The position numbers and the translations under genes are program-made. A model generated the notes under the pieces. It did not search any database. It was not told where the DNA came from and was given only the letters and a program-made list of their open reading frames with translations. A stretch of DNA of 64,000 nucleotides, from positions 39,982,517-40,046,516 of the forward strand of contig NC_092801.1 in assembly GCF_918797505.1 (NCBI RefSeq), written 5' to 3'. Each line of letters starts with the position of its first letter. Within the stretch, counting starts at the first letter, position 1. Source of the stretch: Bemisia tabaci. Its lineage: Eukaryota > Arthropoda > Insecta > Hemiptera > Aleyrodidae. Of this stretch, positions 25,249 to 35,103 are shown in pieces.

Positions 25249-28193
25249 CTATTTCAAAATATGCATGAGCCTTTGGTGTTCTTTTTTCAAGGCGGCGAGA
25301 TTCAACTTGAGGCAGATGTTCTCCTTCTCCAAAACGGCGGCTTTGACAGCGATCTCGTCCTCCTTGGCGCGCCTTGCGTCCCGCGATTTCTTGGCCGCCT
25401 CGTTGTTCTTGCGCCGCCGCTCCCAGTACGCCTCGTCCTTCCCGTTCTCACATCCGGTCGAGACCGGAAGTTGCCCCTGCTCGCAGTCACTTCCGCTTCC
25501 GCTCCCGTCCAACTCCTCCGCACTTCCGGTCTGCGGACGCGGCCCGGATATCCGGTCGTGGGCGAGCACTGAGATCGGGAGGAAGTCCGCCGATTTCCGC
25601 TGTTCTTTGTAGTTTCCGGTCTGGCCCGGAAGCTCGGGTTGGCGGGACGATTGGTCGAGTGAGATCTCCGAAAAAGGCGGGAGCCGGTGGTAACCGGAAG
25701 CTCGCGCTTGTTGGATCCAGTTTTGTGGGTTTCCGCTCGAGAGGGATCGGAGAGCTGCGTAGTACTGAGACGCGTCGAAGGATCTGTTTCCGGTTGCGGT
25801 GAATGCTGAACCGGAAATGGACTCTGTGGAGTCTGACATCCTCTGAAAAAAATAAGATTTATTGAGAATTTAGAGAGGTGCCTCACATTGAAACGCAGGG
25901 CCGATTGTATATTTTGTATTGTAAATTTTTTCAGAGAATCTGTGCGTGTCTTTTAATGAATATTAATAGAAATTCAAACATTAACTGTGGGTTGCAACGT
26001 TGCAAGCGAGGTCAATAAGCTCTTTTTCGCGTGGGACCATCGATATTCGAGTTCGTTTACGGCAGGCGTGACATACAACTATTTGACCACGAGTGTAAGC
26101 ATGTTGCAGCTCCGCCGGATTGAAGGCGCGACAAACTGCGAAGATGTCTTGACCGCCCTGCCGACCCTCCCTGGCGGGACGAACGCTACAATCGCTGCGA
26201 CACTTAGACGATGCGTCATTATTTATGACTCCCCTCATATTTTCAGCATAAAATCATCAAAATAACTATCTTACAGCTACGATTTAGAATCATGGACCAT
26301 CGCGGTCCTATTATATTTAGTCCTATTTTCCATTTTTTGTTTTTGTTTTTACCGATAACTTTCCATGGTCCCTGATTCTTAATCGTAGGTATTCGGGTAG
26401 TTATTTTTGTTTTTTATGCTGAACATATGAGGGGAGTCGTAAATAATGACACATCGTCTAAGTGTCGCAGCGATTTTAGCGTTCGTCCCGCCAGCGAGGG
26501 TCGGCAGGGCGGTCAAGACATCTTCGCAGTTTGACGCGCCTTCAATCCAGCGGAGCTGCAACATGCTTACACCCGTGGTCAAATCTATACTATAAGCTCC
26601 GAGACCTCCTAATTTTGCGAAACTGGTAACGCTTAGTTCCAGCGTTCTATCGGGCCGATTTTCATGATTTTTGCGGCTATCGACGGGCAATTGTCTCTAG
26701 ATAAGCCAACTCCTTTCAGATTTTCAAAATATGGCCCAGGTTTTTTTATATTACGTGGTAAAGTTGCGAATTCTCCCATTTAAACAATGTAAATTTATAC
26801 TTTTTGTCATAGTTCGTTTGAGCATTCTACTGGGCCGATTTCCATGATTTTTGCGCAAATCGACAGGTAATAGGCCTTAGATGAGCCCGCTGTAATCAGA
26901 TTTTGGAAAAAGGACCCAGGTTTTTTTAAAATCACGTTATAAAAGTGAGTGAGTTTACAGAATGCTCCGGTACTGCTACCGCTATGCGCGGGAGGATGCG
27001 CAGTGGTCGAGGAGGTATGCGCAGTAGCTGTGTAGCCTGCGCATCAGCTCTACACTTATCTACACAAGATGCGCGCCGACGCCCTCATGTCGAGCGGTGG
27101 CCGAGTCGTCTAAGCCGTCGAGTGCGTCTACCATGAACTCAGTATGGGTTCGATCCCCGACACATGTAATTTTAAATATTACCTGCCTATCATTGTTCAT
27201 TGTTTTACTACAATATTTCATCAAGCAGTCATTCCAAAACTCGTCCTTTTAATTTTAAAGTAATTTTGAGTAAAGTTTAAAATTAAAGTATACCTCATGT
27301 CGTAATTTTTTAGGGGAAAAATAAAACTAACACTGATAGGAGGGTAAAAATAGGGCCGCGAAGCGGCCCATTGATGGCGCGGAGCGCCTTCTGGGGGTTG
27401 GGCCGCGTAGCGGCCAGGGGGCGTAGCCCCCTAGTAGTTTTATGTCACGCCTGCCGTAAACGAACTTGAATGTTGATGGTTCTACGCGAAAAGGAGCTTA
27501 ATGAACTCGATTGTAACGTTGCAAACCATAGTTAATGTTGGAATTTCTATCAATATTTATTCAAAAACACGCACAGATTCTCTGAAAAAATTTACAATAC
27601 TTTTACGAACGATTTTAATTGAAATCACGGGAAATTTCGTCACGACATTATATTTAGTCCGTTTTTTCTTTTTTTGTTTTTATCGAAAAAAAACGTGGTC
27701 CCTGATTCTAAATCGTAGCGGTTAGGATATTTATTGTTGTTTTTTATGCTGAAGATATGAGGGGAGTCATAAATAATGACGCATCGTCTAAGTGTCGCAG
27801 CGATTTTAGCATTCGTCCCGCCACTGCGAGGGTCGGCAGGGCGGTCAAGACATCTTCGCAGTTTGACGCGCCTTCAATCCGGCGGAGCTGCAACATGCTT
27901 ACACCCGTGGTCAAATAGTTGTATGTCACGCCTGCCGTAAACGAACTCGAATATCGATGGTCCCAAGCGAAAAAGAGCTTATTGACCTCGCTTAATTGCA
28001 ACGTTGCAACCCACAGTTAATGTTTGAATTTCTATCAATATTTATTAAAAGACACGCACGGATTCACGGAAAAATTTACAATACTTTTACGAACGATTTT
28101 AATTGAAATCACGGGAAATTTCGTCGCGATATTGTAACATTTAACATATCGTAACGCGGTTTGCAATATTCTGAAGGGCGCAAAATCTTTGAG

Positions 28194-28228
<35 letters not shown>

Positions 28229-30144
28229 CGAACGATTCTTTTATTACTTTTCATTTTCCAAAACCAACTTGCAAACGTGAACGTACCTCAAAACTGTTTA
28301 AAATCATGTTTTTTTAAAGGTGAATTTGAGCATTTTCCTGACAATTAACATCCTCCTTCTGATCTGGAAGGGATGGGTTCCTGGAGGACCCCCCACCCCC
28401 ACGAGAGCGCCTACTTTTAAGGGCGTCACCCTAAGTTTAGCCTAGGGCGCTAAAAATGTAAATCCGGCCTTGGCTGTTTGTGTTGCATAAGCAAAATAAT
28501 GCAGGCGCATCAGCGTCTTTTTAACCCGTAAGTGCGCTACGTGCGCAGCGTAAAGTACAAAATCACTAGTTCTGATCGATACTGCATACATTCGAGAAAT
28601 AATATGAATTATGAACAGCTTTTAAAGTATACTTAATAAAATACACTCAAAATATTTTGCAAAGGTTTTCAATAGGTATTTCCAAAATTGAAAAATGCGC
28701 ATTTTTTATCGTAGCATTAAAATATGTTTGATAATCTATGTAGAATTTTCATCAAGTAAAACAAATTTAAATATCTTCAAAAATATTTCTCTGAATATTT
28801 TGCAATGATTAAAAACCCCTTGTCGCCACCTTTTCACTGGGCGTCCCTTCGTCGTGGAATTTTTAAAGGCTGAATTGAATCAGTGAATTCGAAAACACAT
28901 CGTCTCGGGTTTTTTTCGATTTTCACTTTTGTACGGTTTAGTAACACTTATGGATAGACACATCTGCACGCAAAAGGAACTTTCGAAATTGCTATCAAAA
29001 GTGCTTGAAACAGCGTCGGGAAAAAGGAAAAATCGAAGTATTTCATTGGAAATACCAATTTTTGGCCATTTCAAGGGAAACGGGTGACCATCCGATTTTG
29101 CGGTTTTCTTTTTTCGGTTCAGTATACCTTACCAACAAGTTATATAAATATTCAAGCGTTATTCAGGTCGAAGAATATAAATTTTTCTGGGCAGACCATG
29201 AAAAATCAGTATCTGAAAGTCGGTGAGAGCGAAAACACACCAACTCGGAAATTTTTAAACGCTTAATTCTCTGTCATCAAACATGGTGTATCGATTTCAA
29301 CTTGATGCTTTACAAAGTCTCTAAGTACTTGTCCTTTGGCACCGAAAAGGTTTTTCTTAAACTAACTTCTTCGCCCGCTGCGCAGTTTTTGGTGTTTCCT
29401 GAACAATATTTGGACTTATTTCTATCAAACAGACCTATGTGCAAGTGAGAAATATAGGTTGTGCTCGTTAGTTCTCTGGCCGTAAGAGTGAGTGAGAATA
29501 ATAAAGCGCCAGTGACGTCAACGGAGATGGAAGAGCCGCCGTTCGCCGTCGTCCCGCCTCCGCTTCGTCTTTAACTCATGAGCCCTGTTCACAACGCTCT
29601 CGTCCCATCCTCGCGGCTCATGAATCCCGCACTCAGTTGGCACATAGGTCTCTTTGATAGAATGTAAAATCCCGCTTATCCAATTCTTCAAAAGGAATCA
29701 CGCCCACTTTTACATTGCTTCTTATGCAGCTTCCTAGAGCACACCCCATATTTCTCACCTCCACATAGGTCTGTTTGGTAGAAATACGTCCATTTTTCCC
29801 CCGAGTTGGTGTGTTTTCGAACTTTACTGATTTAATTTTTAAAACATATTTACCTGTAGCGTGGGCGAATGTTGGGCGGCAGGCGACAAAGGAGCCCTTG
29901 GATCTGGAACAGAGGGCCTTTGGGGACCATCAGTGGCTGTGTTCACGTAGAGAGGGGCGTTTAGTCCGAGCCCATGCCTCGGGGTGTTCGCGGGTGCCGG
30001 GTTTTGGCGGGAATTTTGAAAATGCGGGGGCGATGGTGAGCGGGGACCCGAGTCGTCTGTGGACTCGCTCGTCGAGCGCGAAGCCCTCGTAGGGGTGGCC
30101 GGTGAAGGGGGGGTCCCTGCGTTCGCCACGTAGGCCTCGAACAT
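25249..30144 (-). CDS. gt: bZIP transcription factor, Giant-like
   Basis: Two coding exons: 29854-30144 (first ATG at 30144) and 25249-25842 (TAG). They join in phase 0 to give 294 aa. The C terminus is a bZIP: basic region [20 protein letters not shown] at residues about 236-255, then [16 protein letters not shown] and a leucine zipper of about four heptads ending at the stop. KEDEIA-AA-LE matches Giant and separates it from PAR-domain HLF/Pdp1, which read KENQIA. The N-terminal exon is Pro/Ser/Thr-rich, as in Giant repression regions. Giant is a nuclear repressor of early segmentation. A splice acceptor 4 bp before the first ATG (30148) suggests an upstream exon, perhaps with extra codons. 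The exons are far GC-richer than their surroundings. The 4-kb intron is packed with repeats. Another NFIL3/Giant-type bZIP remains possible. Confidence 0.8.
26600..26945. repeat. repeat with two tandem diverged units; relative at 35585-35780
   Basis: Each unit contains GGGCCGATTTTCATGATTTTTG (or a close form) followed by a CAGGTTTTTTT stretch. An inverted copy at 35585-35780 shares GGGAGAATTCGCAACTTTAC and has disrupted a family H element there. No coding potential is seen. Confidence 0.6.
27088..27165 (+). other. tRNA-like SINE head or tRNA pseudogene
   Basis: An A-box-like GTGGCCGAGTCGTCTAAG and a B-box GGTTCGATCCC lie about 50 bp apart in a tRNA-Ser/Leu-like order. The acceptor ends pair only partly (GTCG with CGAC). 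A good cloverleaf is not evident, so a tRNA-derived SINE is likelier than a working tRNA. Confidence 0.5.
27353..27435 (+). other. four consecutive GC hairpins ending in CTAGT (Helitron-like 3' end?)
   Basis: Four perfect stems, each with a 3-nt loop: GGGCCGC/GCGGCCC (27353-27369), GGCGC/GCGCC (27376-27388), GGCCGC/GCGGCC (27401-27415) and GGGGGC/GCCCCC (27417-27431). The last C begins CTAGT, which fits the Helitron 3' CTRRT end, although Helitrons normally have a short spacer after one hairpin. Confidence 0.5.
28230..29224. other. intron sequence of Giant-like gene, nothing recognised
   Basis: AT-rich intron sequence with no supported gene or named repeat. A GAAAACACATCGTCTCGGG stretch near 28890 is a distant relative of the end of the element that starts at 29225. 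Confidence 0.4.
29225..29830. repeat. inverted-repeat element with internal inverted segments
   Basis: Ends share CGAAAACACACCAACTCGG in inverted orientation (29229 and 29797). Inside, CAGACCTATGTG near 29430 pairs with CACATAGGTCTG near 29762, together with the nearby GAGAAATAT blocks. It lies at the distal end of the Giant-like intron, close to the 29854 splice donor. Confidence 0.55.
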
Positions 30145-30197
30145 ACTCCTGCAAACTCACACACGGGATTAGGCACTAAGAATGAGGATGGATCAAG

Positions 30198-30593
30198 TGG
30201 ACTACCTTTTGCAATTTGGAACTATAAATTCTGGCTCTTCTGGAAAAACACTTATCGACGGTGAAACTACCAAACCACGTATCTCATTTGCGGTGTCTAA
30301 AAATCTACGCTCGCATTTTATTTTTGTGAAGAAGACCAAATCAATATCATTCCTTGAAATTTTCACAGAATTTTCTCCGCACAAAGAGGAAAAATCACAG
30401 AAATTTTCAAGACTGTATGTTAAGTAGTTTTTCATTTAAAAAATAAAGTATGATAGGAGGTCTGCGACGGTGCAAACCGAGATACGTGGTTTGGTAGTTT
30501 TACCGTCGTTATGTACATAGGGAAACTAATCGCACATACGTTGTTTTTAAACCGGGCTAGAATTCATAGTTCCAAATTGCAAAATGTAGTCCA
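30198..30593. repeat. family A element interrupted by a family B1 element
   Basis: The outer copy begins TGGACTACCTTTTGCAATTT and ends with the near reverse complement, TGCAAAATGTAGTCCA. It is split by a B1 element (30256-30508) with ends CGACGGTGAAACTACCAAAC and GTTTGGTAGTTTTACCGTCG. TTAT is found on both sides of the insert, while the uninterrupted copy at 56208 has a single TTAT there. Confidence 0.85.
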
Positions 30594-31264
30594 AAGTGTA
30601 TACGGTGCAAATAAGCGAGACCGGATTAGATTCAAAATGGACCACTAGACAAGGTACGAATTTCAGCATTCTGATACCTACATGTTTATTCTCCACCAAA
30701 ATTGCACGTTAAAACACGATGCGCACAACGACAATTACCGACTTCAACTCCTTCCGAAGATATTTAATGATTCTTGGTGCGTGAATTGAAACCACCCGCT
30801 CATTAAAACTCAATGCTCTAAGTGATTCACATCGCGCGCTAAACGTTATCATGAACGTCTGCGGTAAATAAATCTGGCAACCTCAATCTTGACGCTTTGG
30901 ATCAGCTATAGCACATTGCTTATAGTTTGAAAAACACATGGTGGGAAATGAACATTGCTCGATCGAGAAGCTTGCTGAAACGCGATGTATAGTGCGCGTA
31001 AACGCGTTGACTCAAGTAGAGCTTTGAGTTTCTTGTGGGCGGGCAGTTCAAAGTCCTTGTAACCAATGTGAAATAAAAATGTTAATATCTCGGTTAGGAG
31101 TTGGTTCCAGTTATTTTCGTTGCGCAAATCGTGTTCTACGTGAAGTTCTGGTAAAGAAACATGTATTAGAATGCTTAAATTCGTACCTTGCCCAGTGGTC
31201 CATTAAGATGTCTTGATCTTGAGCCTGGGCACATAAATGCTTGAAACGTGTGATAATAGCAGGT

Positions 31265-31895
31265 CGACGACGTTGAAACTACCGGACCATGTATCTCGTT
31301 TGCGGAGTTTAAACCCAAGTAGCAGTAATCGCGATAAATAGCGATCTTATCGGTTCGTTATCGCGATTAAATCGATCGAAATATATCGAGATACTATCGC
31401 ATTAAAAATTGCGATGCGCGATTATTAAATCGGCACACATCGTAATTTTTGGTTCGATTAGATCGCGATCAATTTTCGGCGATAACACCGAGATTAAATC
31501 GCCATTTATCGCGATTTTTATTTCGAAAATATCAAGATAAATTGTCGGGTGATAATAGCGCGATATTTTACCGTGATAAGAGCAAGGATAAGCGCTCAGA
31601 TGTTGATGGTCTTGGCGATTTCATCTGATAAAATCGCAATATATGTAAAGCGATTTTTCTGTCCAGTAATGCTACTTGGGCTGTTATTTAATTTTTTTGA
31701 GGGAGAGAAAAATCAATATCATTCCTTGAAGTTTCCTCAGAGTTTTCTTCGCAGAGAGAAGAAAAATCATGGAGGTTTTCAATAGTTGACGTTGAGTAGT
31801 TTCCCATTTAAGAAATAAAGGGTGGCAGGACACAGGACGTCTGCGACGCGACGTCGCAAACCGAGATACGTCTGGTAGTTTTACCGTCGCGTTAC
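31265..31895. repeat. family B element interrupted by a CCCAAGTAGCA-ended element
   Basis: Family B halves (GTTGAAACTACCGGACC and GCAAACCGAGATACG) are separated by a 367-bp element at 31314-31680. Its ends are CCCAAGTAGCA and TGCTACTTGGG, and its body is built of ATCGCGATAAAT-like palindromic words. Confidence 0.8.
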
Positions 31896-32307
31896 GTCAA
31901 AGTGCAGGGCGTTCGGGACGAAAAAAGAATAGTTATCTGTTCGAAAAACACTTATAAATCGCTCGGTGAAATTCTATAGTGCCAATTGCCAATAGATAAT
32001 GCGTAAACTGATTGTCCGTTATCCTCAACTTAAGGTGCGCCTTCAATTTTGCTGCATATGCAACAAACAAAGCGGCGATCGGTTAAAAATGTAACCGGGA
32101 CACTACATACCCGGATCAATTCTCGAGATTTTCCAAATAATTTTGTGCAAGCCCGGCCAAAAAATTAAGAAATTCGCGCAAGTTTGAGAGCGCCAGTTTA
32201 GTTCTTGCGTGAAGAAGGGCCGTTACATGGATAACTTTCAGAAACTTTCATCAAATCATGACGAAAATCCGAAAGAAAAGCTGCAACCGTGTATGAATAC
32301 CGCCGTC

Positions 32308-32472
32308 CAGTGGCGTGGCGTGAATTGCGATGTATCGATTGTTGTGCCATTTAAACCTATGGTAAAGAATCGATTATTACGGTGTTCGCTGCAAACAACG
32401 TGTTTATCGATCCTTCCCCATAGGTTTAAATGGCATAACAATCGATATATCGCAAATTACGCCACGCCACTG
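32308..32472. mobile_element. hAT-type MITE with 8-bp target duplication
   Basis: This 165-bp element has inverted ends starting CAGTGGCGTGGCGTGAATTG and long arms running into the ATTTAAACCTATGG block. The 8-bp direct repeat CCGCCGTC flanks it exactly (32300-32307 and 32473-32480). CAG...CTG ends with an 8-bp duplication are the signature of the hAT superfamily. Confidence 0.85.
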
Positions 32473-32835
32473 CCGCCGTCCAAAGTAAAAACACCGTAGC
32501 TCCACCCAACACTTTTCCAATTTTTTTCTGAAAAAATGCTGTTTTACAAAAAACCCCAACCGAATATCCCTCCTTCATTTTTTCAATAAAACTCCGTCAC
32601 AGCATCAAGAACTAAAAATGAATGAATGAAGCCTTGTGGCAATTGAATTTTCTTGTGAGAGAGCAGTACGTGCTGGAAGAAAGGGAAACATTTTGAGTGG
32701 AGTTACGGCCTTTTTGCTGCAGACAGCAGAATAGTCAAATGTTTAAATTGTTAAACGAGACTTTGCATTGTTGCAATGCAATAATTTATCCTGGTTTTTA
32801 AATTATCAATGGATTATTGAACGAATAATTTGTTG

Positions 32836-33067
32836 CACTGGAAAAAAAACCACATTGGATCTAGAGTCCATACTCTTAAAAATATCGACAAGAAAAAAGT
32901 ACTCTCGATTCAATCAGATTTAAACTTTAATCAAGAACCAAGCCTCTTAATATGAGCGGATTTCCTTTTGATTTAAGCTTAAATCTGATTGAATCAAGAG
33001 TATTTTTTCTTGTCAATGTTTTCAAGAGTCTGGACTCTAGATCCAATGTGTTTTTTTTTTTCCAGTG
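32836..33067. repeat. CACTGGAAAA-ended foldback element
   Basis: Ends are CACTGGAAAAAAAACCACAT and its complement, followed inside by TTGGATCTAGAGTCC and GGACTCTAGATCCAA, with AATCTGATTGAATC and its mirror nearer the centre. Confidence 0.75.
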
Positions 33068-33126
33068 TGTAGTTTTTACTTTCAGCTTCAGATGATACTT
33101 GATGAAGGAAAGCGAAGGCGATCAGT

Positions 33127-33263
33127 TGGATTACATTTTGCAAGGAACCACTATCTCTGGCTCTTCCATAAAATCACGTATCTGCATAGAGAAACAAATG
33201 GCATGTGTGTTGTTTCTAAAATGAGCTAGAAAATGGTGGTCCCTTATTGCAAAATGTAATCCA
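33127..33263. repeat. family A element, diverged copy
   Basis: Begins TGGATTACATTTTGCAAGG and ends TTGCAAAATGTAATCCA, 137 bp, without insertion. Confidence 0.7.
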
Positions 33264-33344
33264 GTTATTTTTGCATTTTTTCTACCGCATTTAACATGAT
33301 TATGGAGCTCAAATTTACCTGCAATCTTGGTCGGTTGCCTCTCC

Positions 33345-33590
33345 AACTTTCCTGACCCGCAGATCAAGCACTGAGGCGGACGGAAGGTGTGCTTCTCGAG
33401 GTTCTGGGTTCGATTCCCTCTGGGGCTGACGCCGGTGACGCGAAAAATCCAGTGGTGACGTCAGGCTTGTCATGCTAAGGCCGTATTCAGTCATTTCGAA
33501 GGGCAAAAGTCACAGTGAGATGATCCTTTGGACGCCGTCGCAATCAGCTGAAACAAAATCAATTTAATAAATTAAATTAAAAACTGCATG
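33345..33590 (+). other. tRNA-derived SINE
   Basis: A B-box GGTTCGATTCC at about 33407 lies downstream of a worn A-box region. A unique body follows (GGGGCTGACGCCGGTGACGC, then CAGTCATTTCGAAGGG) and an A/T-rich tail with AATTTAATAAATTAAATT. This order is typical of a SINE. Poor pairing of the head argues against a functional tRNA. Confidence 0.5.
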
Positions 33591-34079
33591 TGATACAATT
33601 TCAAGAAGTACAAAAAAGGAAATACAGTATTCTCTCGCTACAACTACACTCATTATGACGGAAATCTCTCAACACTTATACCACTGAACACAAGTGACAC
33701 GAACCACATCATTCACGAGATATAAAACGCCTGCATTAACTTGGGTATGCATCGAGCGCTACCTATATGCTCGATAAGTTATCTGTTCTGCGCCTTGAAG
33801 AGCGCGATTGGGAGACGCTCTATTACCGCATGACGCATGATTATGAAACGCCTGCAATTATTATTGTATGCAACACACATCACTCCCAAACCTGGTTAGT
33901 TACCTATTCGACTCCTTGATGAGTGTGGAAAACAAAAATTAAGCTCCAATTTGTAAGGATAAATGCAAGGTGAAATGCGGAATGCGTGCATTTAGCTGCA
34001 TTTCGACGGTAAAACTGCAAACATGCGTATCTCACGCGCGATGTTTCAAAATCTCTGCTTCTGTTTTATTTCATTAGCT

Positions 34080-34496
34080 CACTGAAAAAAAAATCTCAGT
34101 GTATTTACTAAGAAAAGGGTAAAACTATTAAGAATTCAGGGTTCTATTTGATCCCAGTTTTTTCTTGGTAAAATTACCGTTTATGGAATTGGTAATTTTA
34201 CCGAGAAATCTCGGTAAAATTATTGAACTTACTCGGTAATTTTACTGGACCTTGGTAAAAACGCCAATATTTTTTATCGACTGTGGTAGAATTACCGAGA
34301 TAAAATGGCAAAGTTACCGGGAATTGATTACCAATAAAAGTGGTATTCTTACCTGAAAAAAAAACAGTAAAAATACCGGTTTTTAGGTAAGCTTACCAGT
34401 CTGTCTTGGTAAAATTACCAATAATTGGTAAAAAAAAGTGAGATGGTATAGGTACCAACGGACCGTAGTAAGAACGCCGAGAATTTTTTTTCAGTG
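34080..34496. repeat. family C element, CACTGAAAAAA ends, copy 1
   Basis: Ends are CACTGAAAAAAAAATCTC and GAGAATTTTTTTTCAGTG. The interior repeats TTGGTAAAATTACC-like words in both orientations more than ten times. A second copy lies at 41179-41590. Each follows a family B fragment. Confidence 0.85.
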
Positions 34497-34604
34497 AATA
34501 GGTGAGAATAGCCACCCATCCCCCGTTCTGAAAATCATGAGTAAGAATAGGTACTCTTTGACGAAATGCCGCCTAATAATTCAATGCGAAAGTGTTAAAA
34601 CAAT

Positions 34605-35103
34605 GCTGCCGTGCTAAGGAAGAACGCCGTATGCACATGCGAGGGTTGCCAAATCTCCCTTGATAAAACATGTATTTACGACAACATTCATGCATATTTT
34701 TCCTCGAAATTTTCAGATATTTTAGATTAAATTGCGTACAAAATTGTCTGAAAATTTTGGAGAACAATATTCGCAATTTTCGAAGTAACTTCGATTTTTA
34801 TAGAAACTTGGCAACGTTTGGAGGCTCATACGGCATTCTTCCTTCGTGCGCTGCCGTGCTAAGGAAGAACGCCGTATGAACATTCGAGAGTTGCCAAATT
34901 TCCCCGGATAAAGCATGTATTTTTGAAGAAAGTTATGCATATTTCTCCTAGACATTTTCAGACTTTTTCGAAAAAATCTCCAACAAAATCCTCTTAAAAA
35001 TTGGAGAAAAATTATTCACAAATTTTCCTGAAAACGCGTGGTTTGTCGAAAGAAATTGGGCAACGCCTGAAGGCTCATACGGCGTACTTCCTTAGCACGG
35101 TAG
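34605..35103. repeat. two tandem family H elements
   Basis: Units 34605-34850 and 34850-35103 have ends GCTAAGGAAGAACGCCGTAT and the reverse complement, with GTTGCCAAATTTC just inside. Other copies lie at 39053-39310 and 57905-58160; half-copies lie near 35785-35925 and 60386. Confidence 0.8.

Larger units (their letters stand above)
25917..28125. repeat. inverted and direct copies of one repeat in Giant-like intron
   Basis: A forward copy lies at 25917-26275. Reverse copies lie at about 26395-26600 and 27745-28125, and a further partial one at 27435-27630. Shared blocks include CGCCTGCCGTAAACGAAC, GACCGCCCTGCCGACC and TGCAACGTTGCAACCCACAG. The mirror-image ORFs of about 85-100 aa here come from these copies. 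A T-run lies at 28198-28226. Confidence 0.75.

Noticed and set aside
25302..25886. Alternative long frames (Arg/Pro/Thr-rich) over the bZIP exon, both strands
   Set aside because: They are GC-rich shadows. Only the frame with the basic-leucine zipper makes sense and joins in phase to the upstream exon.
27088..27165. Functional tRNA gene
   Set aside because: A- and B-box words are present, but acceptor pairing is poor and no good cloverleaf forms by eye.
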